Of a DNA stretch of 64,000 nucleotides, positions 16,683 to 25,729 are shown piece by piece. The translations under genes and the position numbers were made by a program. The stretch's first letter is position 1. Every line of letters begins with the position of its first letter. This DNA is from Chitinophagaceae bacterium DXS. Lineage in GTDB: Bacteria; Bacteroidota; Bacteroidia; Chitinophagales; Chitinophagaceae. The notes beneath the pieces are model-generated. The model was not told the origin of the DNA. It did not search any database and worked only from the letters and a program-made list of their open reading frames with translations. The stretch covers positions 5,130,170 to 5,194,169 of the forward strand of contig CP128386.1 in NCBI GenBank assembly GCA_030345135.1, given 5' to 3'.

Positions 16683-17050
16683 GTAATTGACAATTGAAAA
16701 TGGAAAATTGAAAATGATGGCACAAACCTGACAATAAGCCTGGCTAGTGACGGATAACAGGTTCAAAGCGTAAGGGTTAGATTTCAGGTATTAAAAGTAT
16801 GTGTCTGTTGAGCGTTGATATACAACCAAAAATTCAAAACATCAGGCATCAAAACATCAGCCGTCAGACATCCTTCACATCATCCACCGTACCGGCCCGA
16901 ACGTTCCGTCGGTACGGGCGGGCATCTAACATCGAACATTATATCAGACATCAAAAAATCAGCCATCAGCCATTCTCCACATCGTACATCGTACCCGCCC
17001 GAACGTGCCGTCGGTACGGGCGGGCATCTAACATTGTACACCGTACATTC
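16683..17050. repeat. Word-like repeats and two GC-rich hairpins
   Basis: The stretch begins with AATTGAAAATGG-type words, followed by two about 100-bp copies of a unit made of CATCGTACATC/CATCAGACATC words. Each unit holds a GC-rich inverted repeat: 16889-16923 and 16989-17025, with arms CGTACCG/CGGTACG and ACCCGCCCG/CGGGCGGGC. A related GC-rich hairpin recurs within the element at 60187-60351. No credible gene is present, although two overlapping frames run through it. Confidence 0.75.
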
Positions 17051-17095
17051 GACTAATTTGTTTTAAATTGTTGCCTGAATAACGGGCACACATTT

Positions 17096-18193
17096 ATGCA
17101 ACTGAATAAAGAGAGATATAACCGGCAGCTTCTGCTGGCTGGTTTTGGAGAGGAAGCGCAGCTTAAGCTTTTACAATCCCGCGTGCTGGTAGTTGGCGCA
17201 GGTGGTCTCGGGGTTCCTGTTTTACAATATTTGTCCGGCATGGGCGTTGGCAAAATTGGAATTATAGATCACGATGTTGTTGCCGAAAGCAATCTCCACC
17301 GCCAGGTTTTATATACAACAAATGATATAGGCGAGCCTAAAGCAAACAAGGCTGCAGAACGGTTAAATGCACTCAATCCCGAAGTTGAGTATATTGTATT
17401 TAACGAATTGCTTACCACCGGCAATGCGCTTTCCGTTATCGGCCTTTTTGATGTGGTTGTTGATTGTACCGATAATTTTCCAACACGTTACCTGATCAAT
17501 GATGCGTGTGTGATATTAAACAAACCTTTTGTTTATGGCGCCATTCATCAGTATGAAGGACAGGTAAGCGTATTTAACCATAATGGATCGGCAACTTACC
17601 GTTGCCTGTTTCCCACGGCACCTGAAGTTGGCGTTGTGCAGGACTGCAATACCAATGGTGTGTTAGGGATCCTTCCCGGAATTATAGGTTGTTACCAGGC
17701 CAACGAAACGATTAAATTATTAACCGGCATCGGAGAGTTACTAGCCAACAAAATGTTGATCATCGATACACTATTCAATCAACAGAGAACTATCCGCTTC
17801 CAGCCAAAATCAGATCTTCCGCAAATAACAAGGCTTGATAGCGATGATTATAAATCGCTGTGCGGATCGGCGAGACTTCGCAATATGTCCGTTTCAGAAC
17901 TTGCGTCACGAATAAAAAACAACGAGGCAATCCAGCTTGTAGATGTCAGAGAAGATGATGAGCTGGCCATTTGCCAGATTGCTGACAGTATACACATTCC
18001 TTTAGGTGAAATAGTAGCGAAAGCAAATAAAATTGACGGAAGCCAGCCTGTCATTATGATTTGCCATCATGGTATCAGAAGCAGGATTGCAGGCGAAGAA
18101 TTATTAAAGAAAGGATTTACCAATATTTTTAATTTAACCGGCGGTATTCATGCATGGGCGCTAGAAATAGACAAGACGATGCAGGTGTACTAA
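17096..18193 (+). CDS. moeB: MoeB/ThiF-type adenylyltransferase with C-terminal rhodanese domain
   Basis: A 365-residue protein. The N-terminal E1-like domain has the ATP loop VVGAGGLGVPV (near residue 33) and the downstream D-x-D-x-x-E-x-S-N-x-x-R-Q pattern (DHDVVAESNLHRQ), and resembles MoeB and ThiF. The C-terminal rhodanese domain (about 265-365) has its active-site cysteine C323 in ICHHGIRS. It would adenylate the C-terminal glycine of MoaD and help load sulfur, ready for MPT synthase. The moaD gene, ending in GG, lies two genes on. A ThiS or CysO role is possible, but the Mo cofactor neighbours favour MoaD. Confidence 0.85.
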   Translation: MQLNKERYNRQLLLAGFGEEAQLKLLQSRVLVVGAGGLGVPVLQYLSGMGVGKIGIIDHDVVAESNLHRQVLYTTNDIGEPKANKAAERLNALNPEVEYIVFNELLTTGNALSVIGLFDVVVDCTDNFPTRYLINDACVILNKPFVYGAIHQYEGQVSVFNHNGSATYRCLFPTAPEVGVVQDCNTNGVLGILPGIIGCYQANETIKLLTGIGELLANKMLIIDTLFNQQRTIRFQPKSDLPQITRLDSDDYKSLCGSARLRNMSVSELASRIKNNEAIQLVDVREDDELAICQIADSIHIPLGEIVAKANKIDGSQPVIMICHHGIRSRIAGEELLKKGFTNIFNLTGGIHAWALEIDKTMQVY

Positions 18194-18208
18194 CTTTAAA
18201 CATTCAGA

Positions 18209-18961
18209 ATGGATTATCAACTGTGCCTGCTTTTCTTTTTGGTCGCCCTCGTATATTCTATGGCCGGTTTTGGCGGTGGCTCAAGTTATATGGCTATCAT
18301 GGCATTGTATGGTGTAAGTATGTACACCATGAAATCGACTGCGCTTCTTTGCAATATTGTTGTAGTGACAAACGGTGTTTTCAATTTTTACAGGCAGGGA
18401 TATCTTCCTCTGAAGAAAGCATTATGGTTGAGTGTGGCCAGCGTTCCGATGGCTTTTATCGGCAGCTATATTCCATTAAAAGAACATGTATTTTTTATTG
18501 TACTTGGCACTTCGCTGGTAATTGCATCATTACTGATGTTTTATCGATTACTGCCTTTTTATTCCGAGAAAAAATTTTCTAAAAATGAGACTTCGGTTTA
18601 CAAGTTTAGCATTGCAGGCGGATTTATTGGTGGATTAAGTGGCATGACAGGCATTGGTGGTGGAATATTTTTATCACCACTATTAAAACTGGCACATTTT
18701 GATACCGCAAAGAATATTGCTGGCTTGAGCAGTTTTTTTATACTCGTAAATTCAATTGCAGGCCTGCTTGGACAATTTTCGAGAAAGCAAATAAGTTTTG
18801 ATTATAATTTTACTATCCCGTTGTTGCTTAGTGTGATTGTCGGTGGGCAGATAGGCACCTATCTGAGCGCAAAAAAACTGAGTGAAAAATGGGTAACGGT
18901 TGCAACTGCAGTGCTTGTTGGCTACGCAGGAGCAAGATTGCTAATGAACGCAAATGCATAA
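18209..18961 (+). CDS. TauE/SafE (TSUP)-family membrane transporter
   Basis: A 250-residue integral membrane protein with about eight hydrophobic segments. Both halves carry the family's glycine-rich signature (AGFGGGSSYMA near residue 19 and GMTGIGGGIFLSPL near residue 145). TSUP proteins move sulfite, sulfonates or other small organosulfur or organic anions. It sits 15 bp after the MoeB-rhodanese gene and before moaD, so it is in the operon. An oxyanion or sulfur-related transport role linked to cofactor synthesis is a reasonable guess; the substrate is unknown. Confidence 0.85.
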   Translation: MDYQLCLLFFLVALVYSMAGFGGGSSYMAIMALYGVSMYTMKSTALLCNIVVVTNGVFNFYRQGYLPLKKALWLSVASVPMAFIGSYIPLKEHVFFIVLGTSLVIASLLMFYRLLPFYSEKKFSKNETSVYKFSIAGGFIGGLSGMTGIGGGIFLSPLLKLAHFDTAKNIAGLSSFFILVNSIAGLLGQFSRKQISFDYNFTIPLLLSVIVGGQIGTYLSAKKLSEKWVTVATAVLVGYAGARLLMNANA

Positions 18962-19058
18962 ATCAGATATCAGCAATCAGCTATTAGGTATCAGCTATAA
19001 GGCTTCGGACGCGGGCATAAAAATGATTTTTTAAAATGATTGGTTTAAAATAAATACC

Positions 19059-19298
19059 ATGTCGCATACGATTTTATTATTTGGTATAACAAAAGATATA
19101 ATAGGAGGTTCTGTTCATGAAACGGGAAACGCGTTTACTACCGTGGGTGAGTTAAGGCGCCATCTCTACAACATATATCCGCAACTGGAAAAATTAAATT
19201 CGCTGATGATTGCGGTCAATAATAATTACGCGAATGATGATGACAGGTTACAATCTTCCGACGAAATTGCATTAATACCACCAGTAAGCGGAGGATAA
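19059..19298 (+). CDS. moaD: Molybdopterin synthase sulfur-carrier subunit MoaD
   Basis: A 79-residue ubiquitin-fold protein ending in IPPVSGG, the terminal di-glycine that is adenylated and then thiocarboxylated. It supplies sulfur to cyclic pyranopterin monophosphate within MPT synthase. Length fits MoaD. It is separated by a single base from moaE, its partner subunit. The preceding 97 bp contain short TATCAGC-type word repeats at 18964-19005. Confidence 0.93.
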   Translation: MSHTILLFGITKDIIGGSVHETGNAFTTVGELRRHLYNIYPQLEKLNSLMIAVNNNYANDDDRLQSSDEIALIPPVSGG

Positions 19299-19299
19299 T

Positions 19300-19716
19300 A
19301 TGAAGGCTTCAATTTATATAGCAGAGACCATTAACACAACGGACGTAATAACAGCCATCAGTAAACCAGAATACGGGGCAGTTGATGTTTTTATAGGCAC
19401 TGTCCGGAATCACACGCAAGGCAAAAAAGTGATCAAACTATTCTTTGAGTGCTACGAGCCGATGGCGCTGTTGGAAATGCAGAAAATTGCTGACGAAGCT
19501 AAAGAACGCTTTGCTATCCAGGAAATCATTATCCATCATGCTACAGGTGAAAAATACCCGGGAGAACTGGCTGTAGTAATTGCTGTAGCGGCGCACCGCC
19601 GCAAGGCAGCATTCGAAGCCTGCGAATTTGCAATCGACACCCTTAAACAAACTGTTCCGATCTGGAAAAAAGAATTTTTTGAAGACGGCAGCGTTTGGGT
19701 AGCTGCACATCCTTAA
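19300..19716 (+). CDS. moaE: Molybdopterin synthase catalytic subunit MoaE
   Basis: A 138-residue MoaE. The conserved GAVDVFIGTVRNHTQGK (near residue 26), YEPMA, HHATGEKYPGE and AAHRRKAAFEA segments are all visible, as is the lysine-containing PIWKKEFFEDGS near the C-terminus. With MoaD it inserts two sulfurs to make molybdopterin. Translation is likely coupled to moaD, whose stop lies two bases before; the last Gly codons of moaD form a GGAGG just upstream of the ATG. The gene overlaps convergent mobA by four bases. Confidence 0.95.
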   Translation: MKASIYIAETINTTDVITAISKPEYGAVDVFIGTVRNHTQGKKVIKLFFECYEPMALLEMQKIADEAKERFAIQEIIIHHATGEKYPGELAVVIAVAAHRRKAAFEACEFAIDTLKQTVPIWKKEFFEDGSVWVAAHP

Positions 19717-20312
19717 CCAAGCATGCGAATCACATCCTGTCTTTCTTCTGGCGTGTTGGCATTCAGCTGTTCTTCCGGATTGTCATTGGTAAGCAGCAGA
19801 ATATCAGTTGACAACAATGTTTTACGCGGGCAAAATAAGTCATTTTTATAATTCTCCTTTAACAACGCGAGTCCCGCTGGCTCCCATATTGCAATAAGCG
19901 GTTCAGGTAAATGATTTTCAGGGCTTACAAAAGATGTTGCACTTTTTGACGCATTCCTGTTATCAATCAGCAAGCGCAAAGTGTGGTCCGTTAGTAACGG
20001 CAGATCGCAGGCAACAACAAGCCAGGCTGCGTCAGGATCTTTTTCATGGGCAGAAACCAGTCCCATCGCCGGCCCCTTTCCTTCGGCCATATCTTCAATA
20101 ATGCGGTAATTTTCACCAAAAAACTGATGCTGATCCGGCCGGCACGAAATAAAAACATCCTGCAACAGGGGTTTCAGCATGTTATACAGGTATAGCCATT
20201 GAGGAATGCCGTCATGATACGATATCAGGAACTTATCTGTTTGCATTCGCCTGCTGTATCCACCACATAATATCAGTGCATATAATGGAGCTTTATTTTC
20301 GTTCAAAGTCAT
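19713..20312 (-). CDS. mobA: Molybdenum cofactor guanylyltransferase MobA
   Basis: A 199-residue nucleotidyltransferase with the MobA signature LCGGYSRRMQTDK near residue 15 and the D-containing VVACDLPLLT motif near residue 98. It joins GMP to molybdopterin to form the bis-MGD used by the nitrate reductase encoded upstream. The start overlaps the end of moaC by 20 bp, so the two are translated from one minus-strand message. An in-cluster mobA is expected because the nitrate reductase is of the MGD type. Confidence 0.9.
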   Translation of the reverse strand: MTLNENKAPLYALILCGGYSRRMQTDKFLISYHDGIPQWLYLYNMLKPLLQDVFISCRPDQHQFFGENYRIIEDMAEGKGPAMGLVSAHEKDPDAAWLVVACDLPLLTDHTLRLLIDNRNASKSATSFVSPENHLPEPLIAIWEPAGLALLKENYKNDLFCPRKTLLSTDILLLTNDNPEEQLNANTPEERQDVIRMLG

Positions 20313-20778
20313 TTTTGCCTCCGCTTTTACTCATTAGCCTGGTTTCTTTAATTACGATATCGTGAGAAAATGCCTTGCACATATCATAAATCGTAAGCGC
20401 AGCAACACTCGCACCGGTTAGCGCTTCCATTTCCACACCCGTCTTTCCGGTTGTTTTTACGGTGCAGGAAACAACAGCTTCATTCTCTTCCATCACGATA
20501 TTTACCTGGCAGTTTTCCAGCAATAATGTGTGGCACAAAGGAATCAGATCCGGTGTTTTCTTTGCCGCCATAACGCCGGCAATGATTGCGGTTTGAAAAA
20601 CGGCACCTTTTTTTACGTTGATATCCGTACCGGTAAAATGCTCCAGCACTTCTGCCGGCAGCACCACCCTGGACTGGGCAGTAGCAATGCGTGTGGTTAC
20701 CTGTTTTGCCTCAATATCCACTATTGCCGGACGGTTCTGCTCGTTTAAGTGAGTAAATTTTTTTTCGTGCGTATTCAT
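20293..20778 (-). CDS. moaC: Cyclic pyranopterin monophosphate synthase MoaC
   Basis: A 161-residue MoaC. Typical segments are KGAVFQTAIIAGVMAAK (near residue 57), TPDLIPLCHTLL, and the KTGVEMEALTGASVA stretch with the catalytic lysine region, followed by DMCKA. Together with MoaA it makes cyclic pyranopterin monophosphate. First gene of a two-gene minus-strand operon with mobA and divergent from moeA, sharing a 108-bp control region. Confidence 0.96.
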   Translation of the reverse strand: MNTHEKKFTHLNEQNRPAIVDIEAKQVTTRIATAQSRVVLPAEVLEHFTGTDINVKKGAVFQTAIIAGVMAAKKTPDLIPLCHTLLLENCQVNIVMEENEAVVSCTVKTTGKTGVEMEALTGASVAALTIYDMCKAFSHDIVIKETRLMSKSGGKNDFERK

Positions 20779-20886
20779 CGCTGTAAATTTACTACTCTCT
20801 ATTCAATGTCCCTGATTTATTGATGCGACGAATTGGTATGACAAACAGGGAAATGAGCGTGAAGTTTATCTTTAAAAGAATTGACT

Positions 20887-22080
20887 ATGCTAACGGTTCA
20901 ACAGGCATTTGAATATATTATGCAAACTTCTTCTACCGCAAGCCGCGAAACGGTTGATATTTCGGACGCGGATGGCCGTGTGTTGATGGAAACCATAATA
21001 GCTGACCGCCCCTTCCCTCCTTTTGACAGGATCACGATGGATGGAATTGCCATTAATTATAATGACTATGGGAACGGCCAACGCAGCTTTGCCATACAGG
21101 GCATGCAGGCAGCCGGCGATCCGCAGAAAACGCTGGCCGACGGTTGTTGTATTGAAGTAATGACGGGAACTGTTCTTCCCGCAAATGCAGATACAGTTAT
21201 CCCTTATGAACATCTCCAACAGGTCAACAACACATTTCTCGTAACAAATGAAGTAGTAAAACAACAGAATATTCATCGCAAAGCCAGCGATGTTGGTGAG
21301 GGTGAAGTTTTACTGGATAACGGGGTATGCATTGGCGGAGCAGAAATTGCTGTACTGGCATCCGTAGGTAAACAGCAGGTTACCGTAAGCAAAAAACTCA
21401 AAGTCGCGTTGGTTGCTACAGGTAATGAGCTGGTGCCTGTTAATCAACGTCCGGAGGCTCACCAGGTAAGAATGTCCAATGTGTACGCATTAAAAGCCGT
21501 GCTGAATAATCATAACACAACCTGCACGATCTTACACCTGAATGATGATAAGAAAGAACTTCTCCAATCGTTTTCAAGCTTGTTTAACGAATACGATCTG
21601 ATCATTTGTTCGGGAGGCGTTTCTGCGGGAAAACTGGACTACATACCCGAAGTGCTTGCTGAGCTTGCCGTTGACATCAAATTTCATAAAGTAAAACAAC
21701 GGCCCGGAAAACCATTGTTGTTTGCGGTTTCAAAAAACAATGTGCTGTTTTTCGGCCTGCCCGGCAATCCTGTATCAGGATTTATGTGCCTGCATCGCTA
21801 TGTAATTCCCTGGATACATAAAACAATTGGCATAAAAACGCCGGTTGAGCCTTTGAAAGCAGTTTTAAAAGAAGATATTTTGTTTGATAAACCACTTACC
21901 TTCTTTCCGCCCGTACACATTACCACATCTAACAATGGTACTTTGATTGCTGACCCGCATCTCACCAACGGATCGGGCGATTATGCAACGTTAACTTCAG
22001 CAAACGCTTTCCTTGAACTTCCTGATGGAAAAGATATTTTTAAAAAAGGGGAAGTATATGATGCCTGGTTTTACAGATAG
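20887..22080 (+). CDS. moeA: Molybdopterin molybdenumtransferase MoeA
   Basis: A 397-residue MoeA, which inserts molybdate into adenylated molybdopterin. Seen are the DRITMDGIAI motif (near residue 46), EVMTGTVLPANADTVIPYE (near residue 98), VALVATGNELV (about 175), ICSGGVSAGKLDY and FFGLPGNPVSGFM, all in the family's order. The ATG at 20887 is preferred to the TTG six bases upstream. Upstream lies TATCTTTA, one mismatch from a -7 box, in the region shared with divergent moaC. Confidence 0.95.
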   Translation: MLTVQQAFEYIMQTSSTASRETVDISDADGRVLMETIIADRPFPPFDRITMDGIAINYNDYGNGQRSFAIQGMQAAGDPQKTLADGCCIEVMTGTVLPANADTVIPYEHLQQVNNTFLVTNEVVKQQNIHRKASDVGEGEVLLDNGVCIGGAEIAVLASVGKQQVTVSKKLKVALVATGNELVPVNQRPEAHQVRMSNVYALKAVLNNHNTTCTILHLNDDKKELLQSFSSLFNEYDLIICSGGVSAGKLDYIPEVLAELAVDIKFHKVKQRPGKPLLFAVSKNNVLFFGLPGNPVSGFMCLHRYVIPWIHKTIGIKTPVEPLKAVLKEDILFDKPLTFFPPVHITTSNNGTLIADPHLTNGSGDYATLTSANAFLELPDGKDIFKKGEVYDAWFYR

Positions 22081-22202
22081 AGGAGAATTATAGGTAACGT
22101 GATTTTTATCCTAAGATATGTGATTGCCCGTAGGGCATCAAGCTCAATAGAATTTTGAACGATGCTGATTTCTTGTCCGTAGGACATTAACCCACCAAAT
22201 GC

Positions 22203-22245
22203 CTGTCTCAAAAACGAACAGCAACTGTTTCATTTTCGAACACAG
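22203..22245 (+). promoter_or_regulatory. Pair of inverted-repeat operator-like sites upstream of the permease gene
   Basis: Two related sites, 22203-22221 and 22225-22245, each have CTGT at the left, GAACA followed by G or CAG at the right, and an AT-rich middle. Their centres are about 23 bp apart, two helical turns. They lie about 150-190 bp upstream of the candidate sigma-54 promoter, where enhancer-binding activators usually bind. The rest of 22081-22426 holds two small stem-loops (GCCCGTAGGGC near 22127 and TCCGTAGGA near 22176). Confidence 0.4.
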
Positions 22246-22368
22246 TATTAATTCCTTTCCTTTCTAAGTAATTGATAACCAAAGTTCTGACACTTAGTAT
22301 ATCATTTGATCACTTGTCGGGTAACTTTTAAGAAGAAGTAACGTTAGAGATAATGCACAAATATTAAT

Positions 22369-22384
22369 TGACTTTATTCTTGCT
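22369..22384 (+). promoter_or_regulatory. Candidate sigma-54 promoter
   Basis: TGAC-N7-TTGCT fits the sigma-54 consensus at the -12 element exactly and at the -24 element with a GA in place of GG. Spacing is correct. Transcription would begin near 22395, about 32 nt before the permease ATG. Confidence 0.4.
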
Positions 22385-22426
22385 TAAAGGATTAGTCCCT
22401 TACATAAACATTGAAGAAACGTCTGT

Positions 22427-24850
22427 ATGCTTAAGAACTACTTTAAAATAGCCTGGCGCAATATCAAGCGCCACAAAGCTTATTCAGCCATTAATATTTT
22501 TGGGTTAGCTATCGGCATTGCAGCTTGCTTACTCATTCTGCAATACGTTTCATTTGAATTGAGCTTTGAGAATTTCCAGGTGAACAAGGATCGTATTTAC
22601 CGTGTTCAGCAGGACAGATACGACAATGGCAAGCTAAGCACACAATGGGCTGCGGGCGCATTTGCAGTAGGTAATTCATTTAAAGATGCCATTCCCGAAA
22701 TTGAAGATTATGTAAAGGTTGTAGGCAATGGTCGCGTTACTGCAGACGTAAATAACCAGCCCTTAAAAATTGAAAAAGTATATTTTACCAACGCATCTTT
22801 CTTTAGCATTTTTACCTATCCATTGCTTTCCGGCAACAAGACGACAGCTTTAAAAGAACCATTTACCGCTGCACTTTCTGAAACTACAGCCAAAAAAATA
22901 TATGGAACCACTAACGTGGTTGGTAAGAGACTTGCTTTAAACCGCAACAGCAATTATACAATCACTGCCGTTTACAAAGACGCCCCTGTAAATACCCAGC
23001 TTAAGCCTGATATGTTATTATCCTATGCAAGCTTTTTGAAATTCACAACTGATTCTACCGGTAACGGGCCGGAGAATGCATGGCAGTGGGACGGGTGCCT
23101 TACCTATCTTTTATTGAGAAAAAATGTGAATCCTGCGGTAGTTGAAAAGAAATTTATCCCCGTAGTGAACAAGTTCACTAAGGAAGATATGAAAAAATAC
23201 AACGCAGCTGTAACTTATCATTTGCAGCCGTTAAAAGATATTCATCTGTACTCACATTACATGATGGAACCTGGTGAGAATGGCGATGGCAAAACAGTTT
23301 ACCTGTTATTGGGCATTGCTTTTTTTATTGTAGTAATCGCCTGGGTTAATTATATAAACCTGGCAACCGCACGTGCCATCACAAGGGCCCGCGAAGTTGG
23401 TGTACGCAAAGCCGTGGGTTCGCAGCGCGGACAATTAATCGTACAATTTCTTTCTGAATCTGCAGTCCTTAATGCGTCCGCATTGTTATTGGCAATAATC
23501 ATCGTTTTAATTGCCATTCCGGGATTTAATGCATTATCCGGACAACAACTTTCTTTCTCCCTGTTTATGCAATCAAATTTCTGGCTTGCGTTGATCAGCC
23601 TGTTCCTTATAGGCGTTTTCTTTTCAGGTTTGTATCCGGCCTTCGTGCTTTCGGGTTTCAAACCGGTTGAAGTATTAAAAGGCAAAATGGGAACAACAAG
23701 CCGCGGATCGTTATTAAGAAAATCGCTCGTGGTGTTTCAGTTTGCAGCGTCTTTGTTTTTGCTCATAGGTACCGTTACTGTTTATCGCCAGATACAATAT
23801 ATGCGGAAGCAATCGCTGGGAATAAACATTGAACAGACACTGATAGTATCACCGCCTATCGTTGGCATTGATTCCACTTTTTTGCAAAAGATGAGCGCTT
23901 TTAAACAAGAACTTCAACAAAAATCTTTTATTCAGCGGATAACTGTTTCTACCAGCATTCCGGGAGAAGCTGTTGGCTGGAATGCCGGCGGAATAAAGCT
24001 TGTGGGGCAGGATGAATCCAAACAAAAACAATATCGTGTTATTGGTGTTGATTACGATTATTTGAGAACATATGACCTGAAAGTTATTGCGGGTCGTGCG
24101 TTTGATAAATCATTCGGATCAGATAAACACTCTGTTATTTTCAACCGGAAAGCTGTTGAGCAACTCGGATTCAACAAGCCGGAAGAAGCGATTGGAAAGA
24201 GAATTGATTTTTGGGGTGATCAATACACCATAGAAGGTGTTACTGAAAACTTTCATCAGCAATCACTAAGGGAAGCTTACGAACCGCTGATCATTCGTTT
24301 AATTCCGGATGTCAACGGATCTATTTCCATAAAAACGCCTGCAACCAATGCAGCCCAAACTATAGCCGCAGTAAGAGATGAATGGAGCAAGTTTTTCCCC
24401 GGAAACACACTGGAATATTTCTTCCTGGATGATCACTTTGATGATCAGTATAAAGCGGATAAAAGATTCGGCAAAGTATTCGGATTGTTTACCAGTCTTG
24501 CCATACTTGTCGCCTGCCTGGGATTGTTTGGTCTTGCCTCTTTCACCACGTTGCAACGCACAAAAGAAATAGGCATAAGAAAAGTGCTTGGTGCTTCTGT
24601 AGGCAGTATTTTAAATCTTCTTTACCGCGAATTTGCATTGCTGTTGACAATTGCATTTCTTATTACTGTTCCGCTTGCATGGATCAGCACGTCCAAATGG
24701 CTGGAAGGTTATGCATTTCGTATCAGTCTGCAATGGGCCTATTTTGTATTGCCGTTTATTGCTATTATCGCTATTGCATTTATAACAGTAAGCTTTCAAT
24801 CGCTAAAAGCCGCTATGGCCAACCCGGTGAAGAGCTTAAGAACAGAATAG
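22427..24850 (+). CDS. FtsX/MacB-type ABC transporter permease
   Basis: An 807-residue permease of the Bacteroidota FtsX/MacB type. The N-terminal MLKNYFKIAWRNIKRHK leads to a first membrane helix, then a periplasmic MacB_PCD domain (about 60-240), a group of three helices (about 285-435), a second periplasmic domain, and a last trio ending in the conserved AMANPVKSLRTE. No ATPase gene is adjacent. Such proteins work with separate ATPases to power periplasmic machines, antimicrobial resistance or lipid export. A candidate sigma-54 promoter and activator sites lie upstream. The 3' end has a copy at 25392-25448. Confidence 0.9.
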   Translation: MLKNYFKIAWRNIKRHKAYSAINIFGLAIGIAACLLILQYVSFELSFENFQVNKDRIYRVQQDRYDNGKLSTQWAAGAFAVGNSFKDAIPEIEDYVKVVGNGRVTADVNNQPLKIEKVYFTNASFFSIFTYPLLSGNKTTALKEPFTAALSETTAKKIYGTTNVVGKRLALNRNSNYTITAVYKDAPVNTQLKPDMLLSYASFLKFTTDSTGNGPENAWQWDGCLTYLLLRKNVNPAVVEKKFIPVVNKFTKEDMKKYNAAVTYHLQPLKDIHLYSHYMMEPGENGDGKTVYLLLGIAFFIVVIAWVNYINLATARAITRAREVGVRKAVGSQRGQLIVQFLSESAVLNASALLLAIIIVLIAIPGFNALSGQQLSFSLFMQSNFWLALISLFLIGVFFSGLYPAFVLSGFKPVEVLKGKMGTTSRGSLLRKSLVVFQFAASLFLLIGTVTVYRQIQYMRKQSLGINIEQTLIVSPPIVGIDSTFLQKMSAFKQELQQKSFIQRITVSTSIPGEAVGWNAGGIKLVGQDESKQKQYRVIGVDYDYLRTYDLKVIAGRAFDKSFGSDKHSVIFNRKAVEQLGFNKPEEAIGKRIDFWGDQYTIEGVTENFHQQSLREAYEPLIIRLIPDVNGSISIKTPATNAAQTIAAVRDEWSKFFPGNTLEYFFLDDHFDDQYKADKRFGKVFGLFTSLAILVACLGLFGLASFTTLQRTKEIGIRKVLGASVGSILNLLYREFALLLTIAFLITVPLAWISTSKWLEGYAFRISLQWAYFVLPFIAIIAIAFITVSFQSLKAAMANPVKSLRTE

Positions 24851-25725
24851 TACGAAGTACTTGAGTGCGGACATGCTTATTTCATTGAAGCAGGTTTTGT
24901 TTCAAGTACGAAGTACGAACTATGAAGTACTTGAGTGCGGATAAGCTTATTTCATCGAAGCAGGTTTTGTTTCAAGTACGAAGTACAAACTACGAAGTAC
25001 TTGAGTGCGGACATGCTTATTTCATCGAAGCAGGTTTTGTTTCAAGTACGAAGTACGAACTACGAAGTACTTGAGTGCGGATAGGCTTATATAATTGAAG
25101 GCTGGTTTAATTGTAAAGTACGAAGTACGAATTACGAAGTACTTGAGCGTACGTGGTTTATTTAATTAAATGCAGGCTTAATTGCAAGTACGAAGTACGA
25201 ACTACGAAGTACTTGAGTGCGAGTAGGCTTATATAATTGAAGACTGGTTTAATTGTAAAGTACGAAGTACGAACTGACTTTAGTTTAGACGGTTTTAGGC
25301 TTTCTTTTGCGCCGCTGCTCCTTTGCGTTCTCTGCGTGAAACCCTCCGCGCGCCCCCTGTGGCTATGCAATTTCCCGCGTTCGGCTTATATTTTCAATCG
25401 CTAAAAGCCGCAATGGCCAACCCCGTGAAGAGCTTGAGAACAGAATAGTACGAAGTACGAACTACAAAATACTTGAGTGCAGCAGATTTGTTAATTAAGA
25501 GCAGGCTTAGTTGCAAGTAAAAAGTACGAACTACGAAGTACTTGAGTGCGGCCAGGCTTATATAATTGAAGGCCGGTTTAATTGTAAAGTACGAAGTACG
25601 AACTGACTTTAATTTAGGCGGTTTTAGGTTTTCCTTTGCGCCGCTGCTCCTTTGCGTTCTCTGCGTGAAACCTCCCGCGCGCCCCTGTGGCTATGCTATT
25701 TCCCGTGTTCGGCTTATATTGTGCC
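24851..25725. repeat. Tandem repeat block with about 70-bp period and a 195-bp direct repeat
   Basis: Six units at about 70-bp period (ACTTGAGTGCGG at 24861, 24931, 25001 and 25071, then diverged copies near 25143 and 25213) with two more near 25473 and 25542. Each unit is bounded by GTACGAAGTACGAA words and a CTTATTTCATCGAAGCAGG middle. In addition, 25195-25392 and 25524-25720 are a roughly 195-bp direct repeat. No genuine gene is present; the frames that cross it are accidental. It separates two transport genes on the same strand. Confidence 0.85.
25392..25448 (+). pseudogene. Fragment: 3' end of an FtsX-type permease gene
   Basis: The 57 bp match the last 57 bp of the permease gene (24794-24850) with three substitutions, stop codon included. 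Translation gives the conserved C-terminal tail. It follows the word TTATATTT of the repeat and is followed by more repeat words. It is probably what remains of a second permease gene, or a copy made by recombination between repeats. Confidence 0.8.
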
Positions 25726-25729
25726 CCGT

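Noticed and set aside
16799-17066. Two overlapping plus-strand frames over the hairpins
   Set aside because: They are simple translations of the word repeats, and the same sequence is open in two frames.
24299-24572. Frames of 64 to 85 codons on either strand within the permease gene
   Set aside because: They lie wholly inside a well-supported gene and are shadows.
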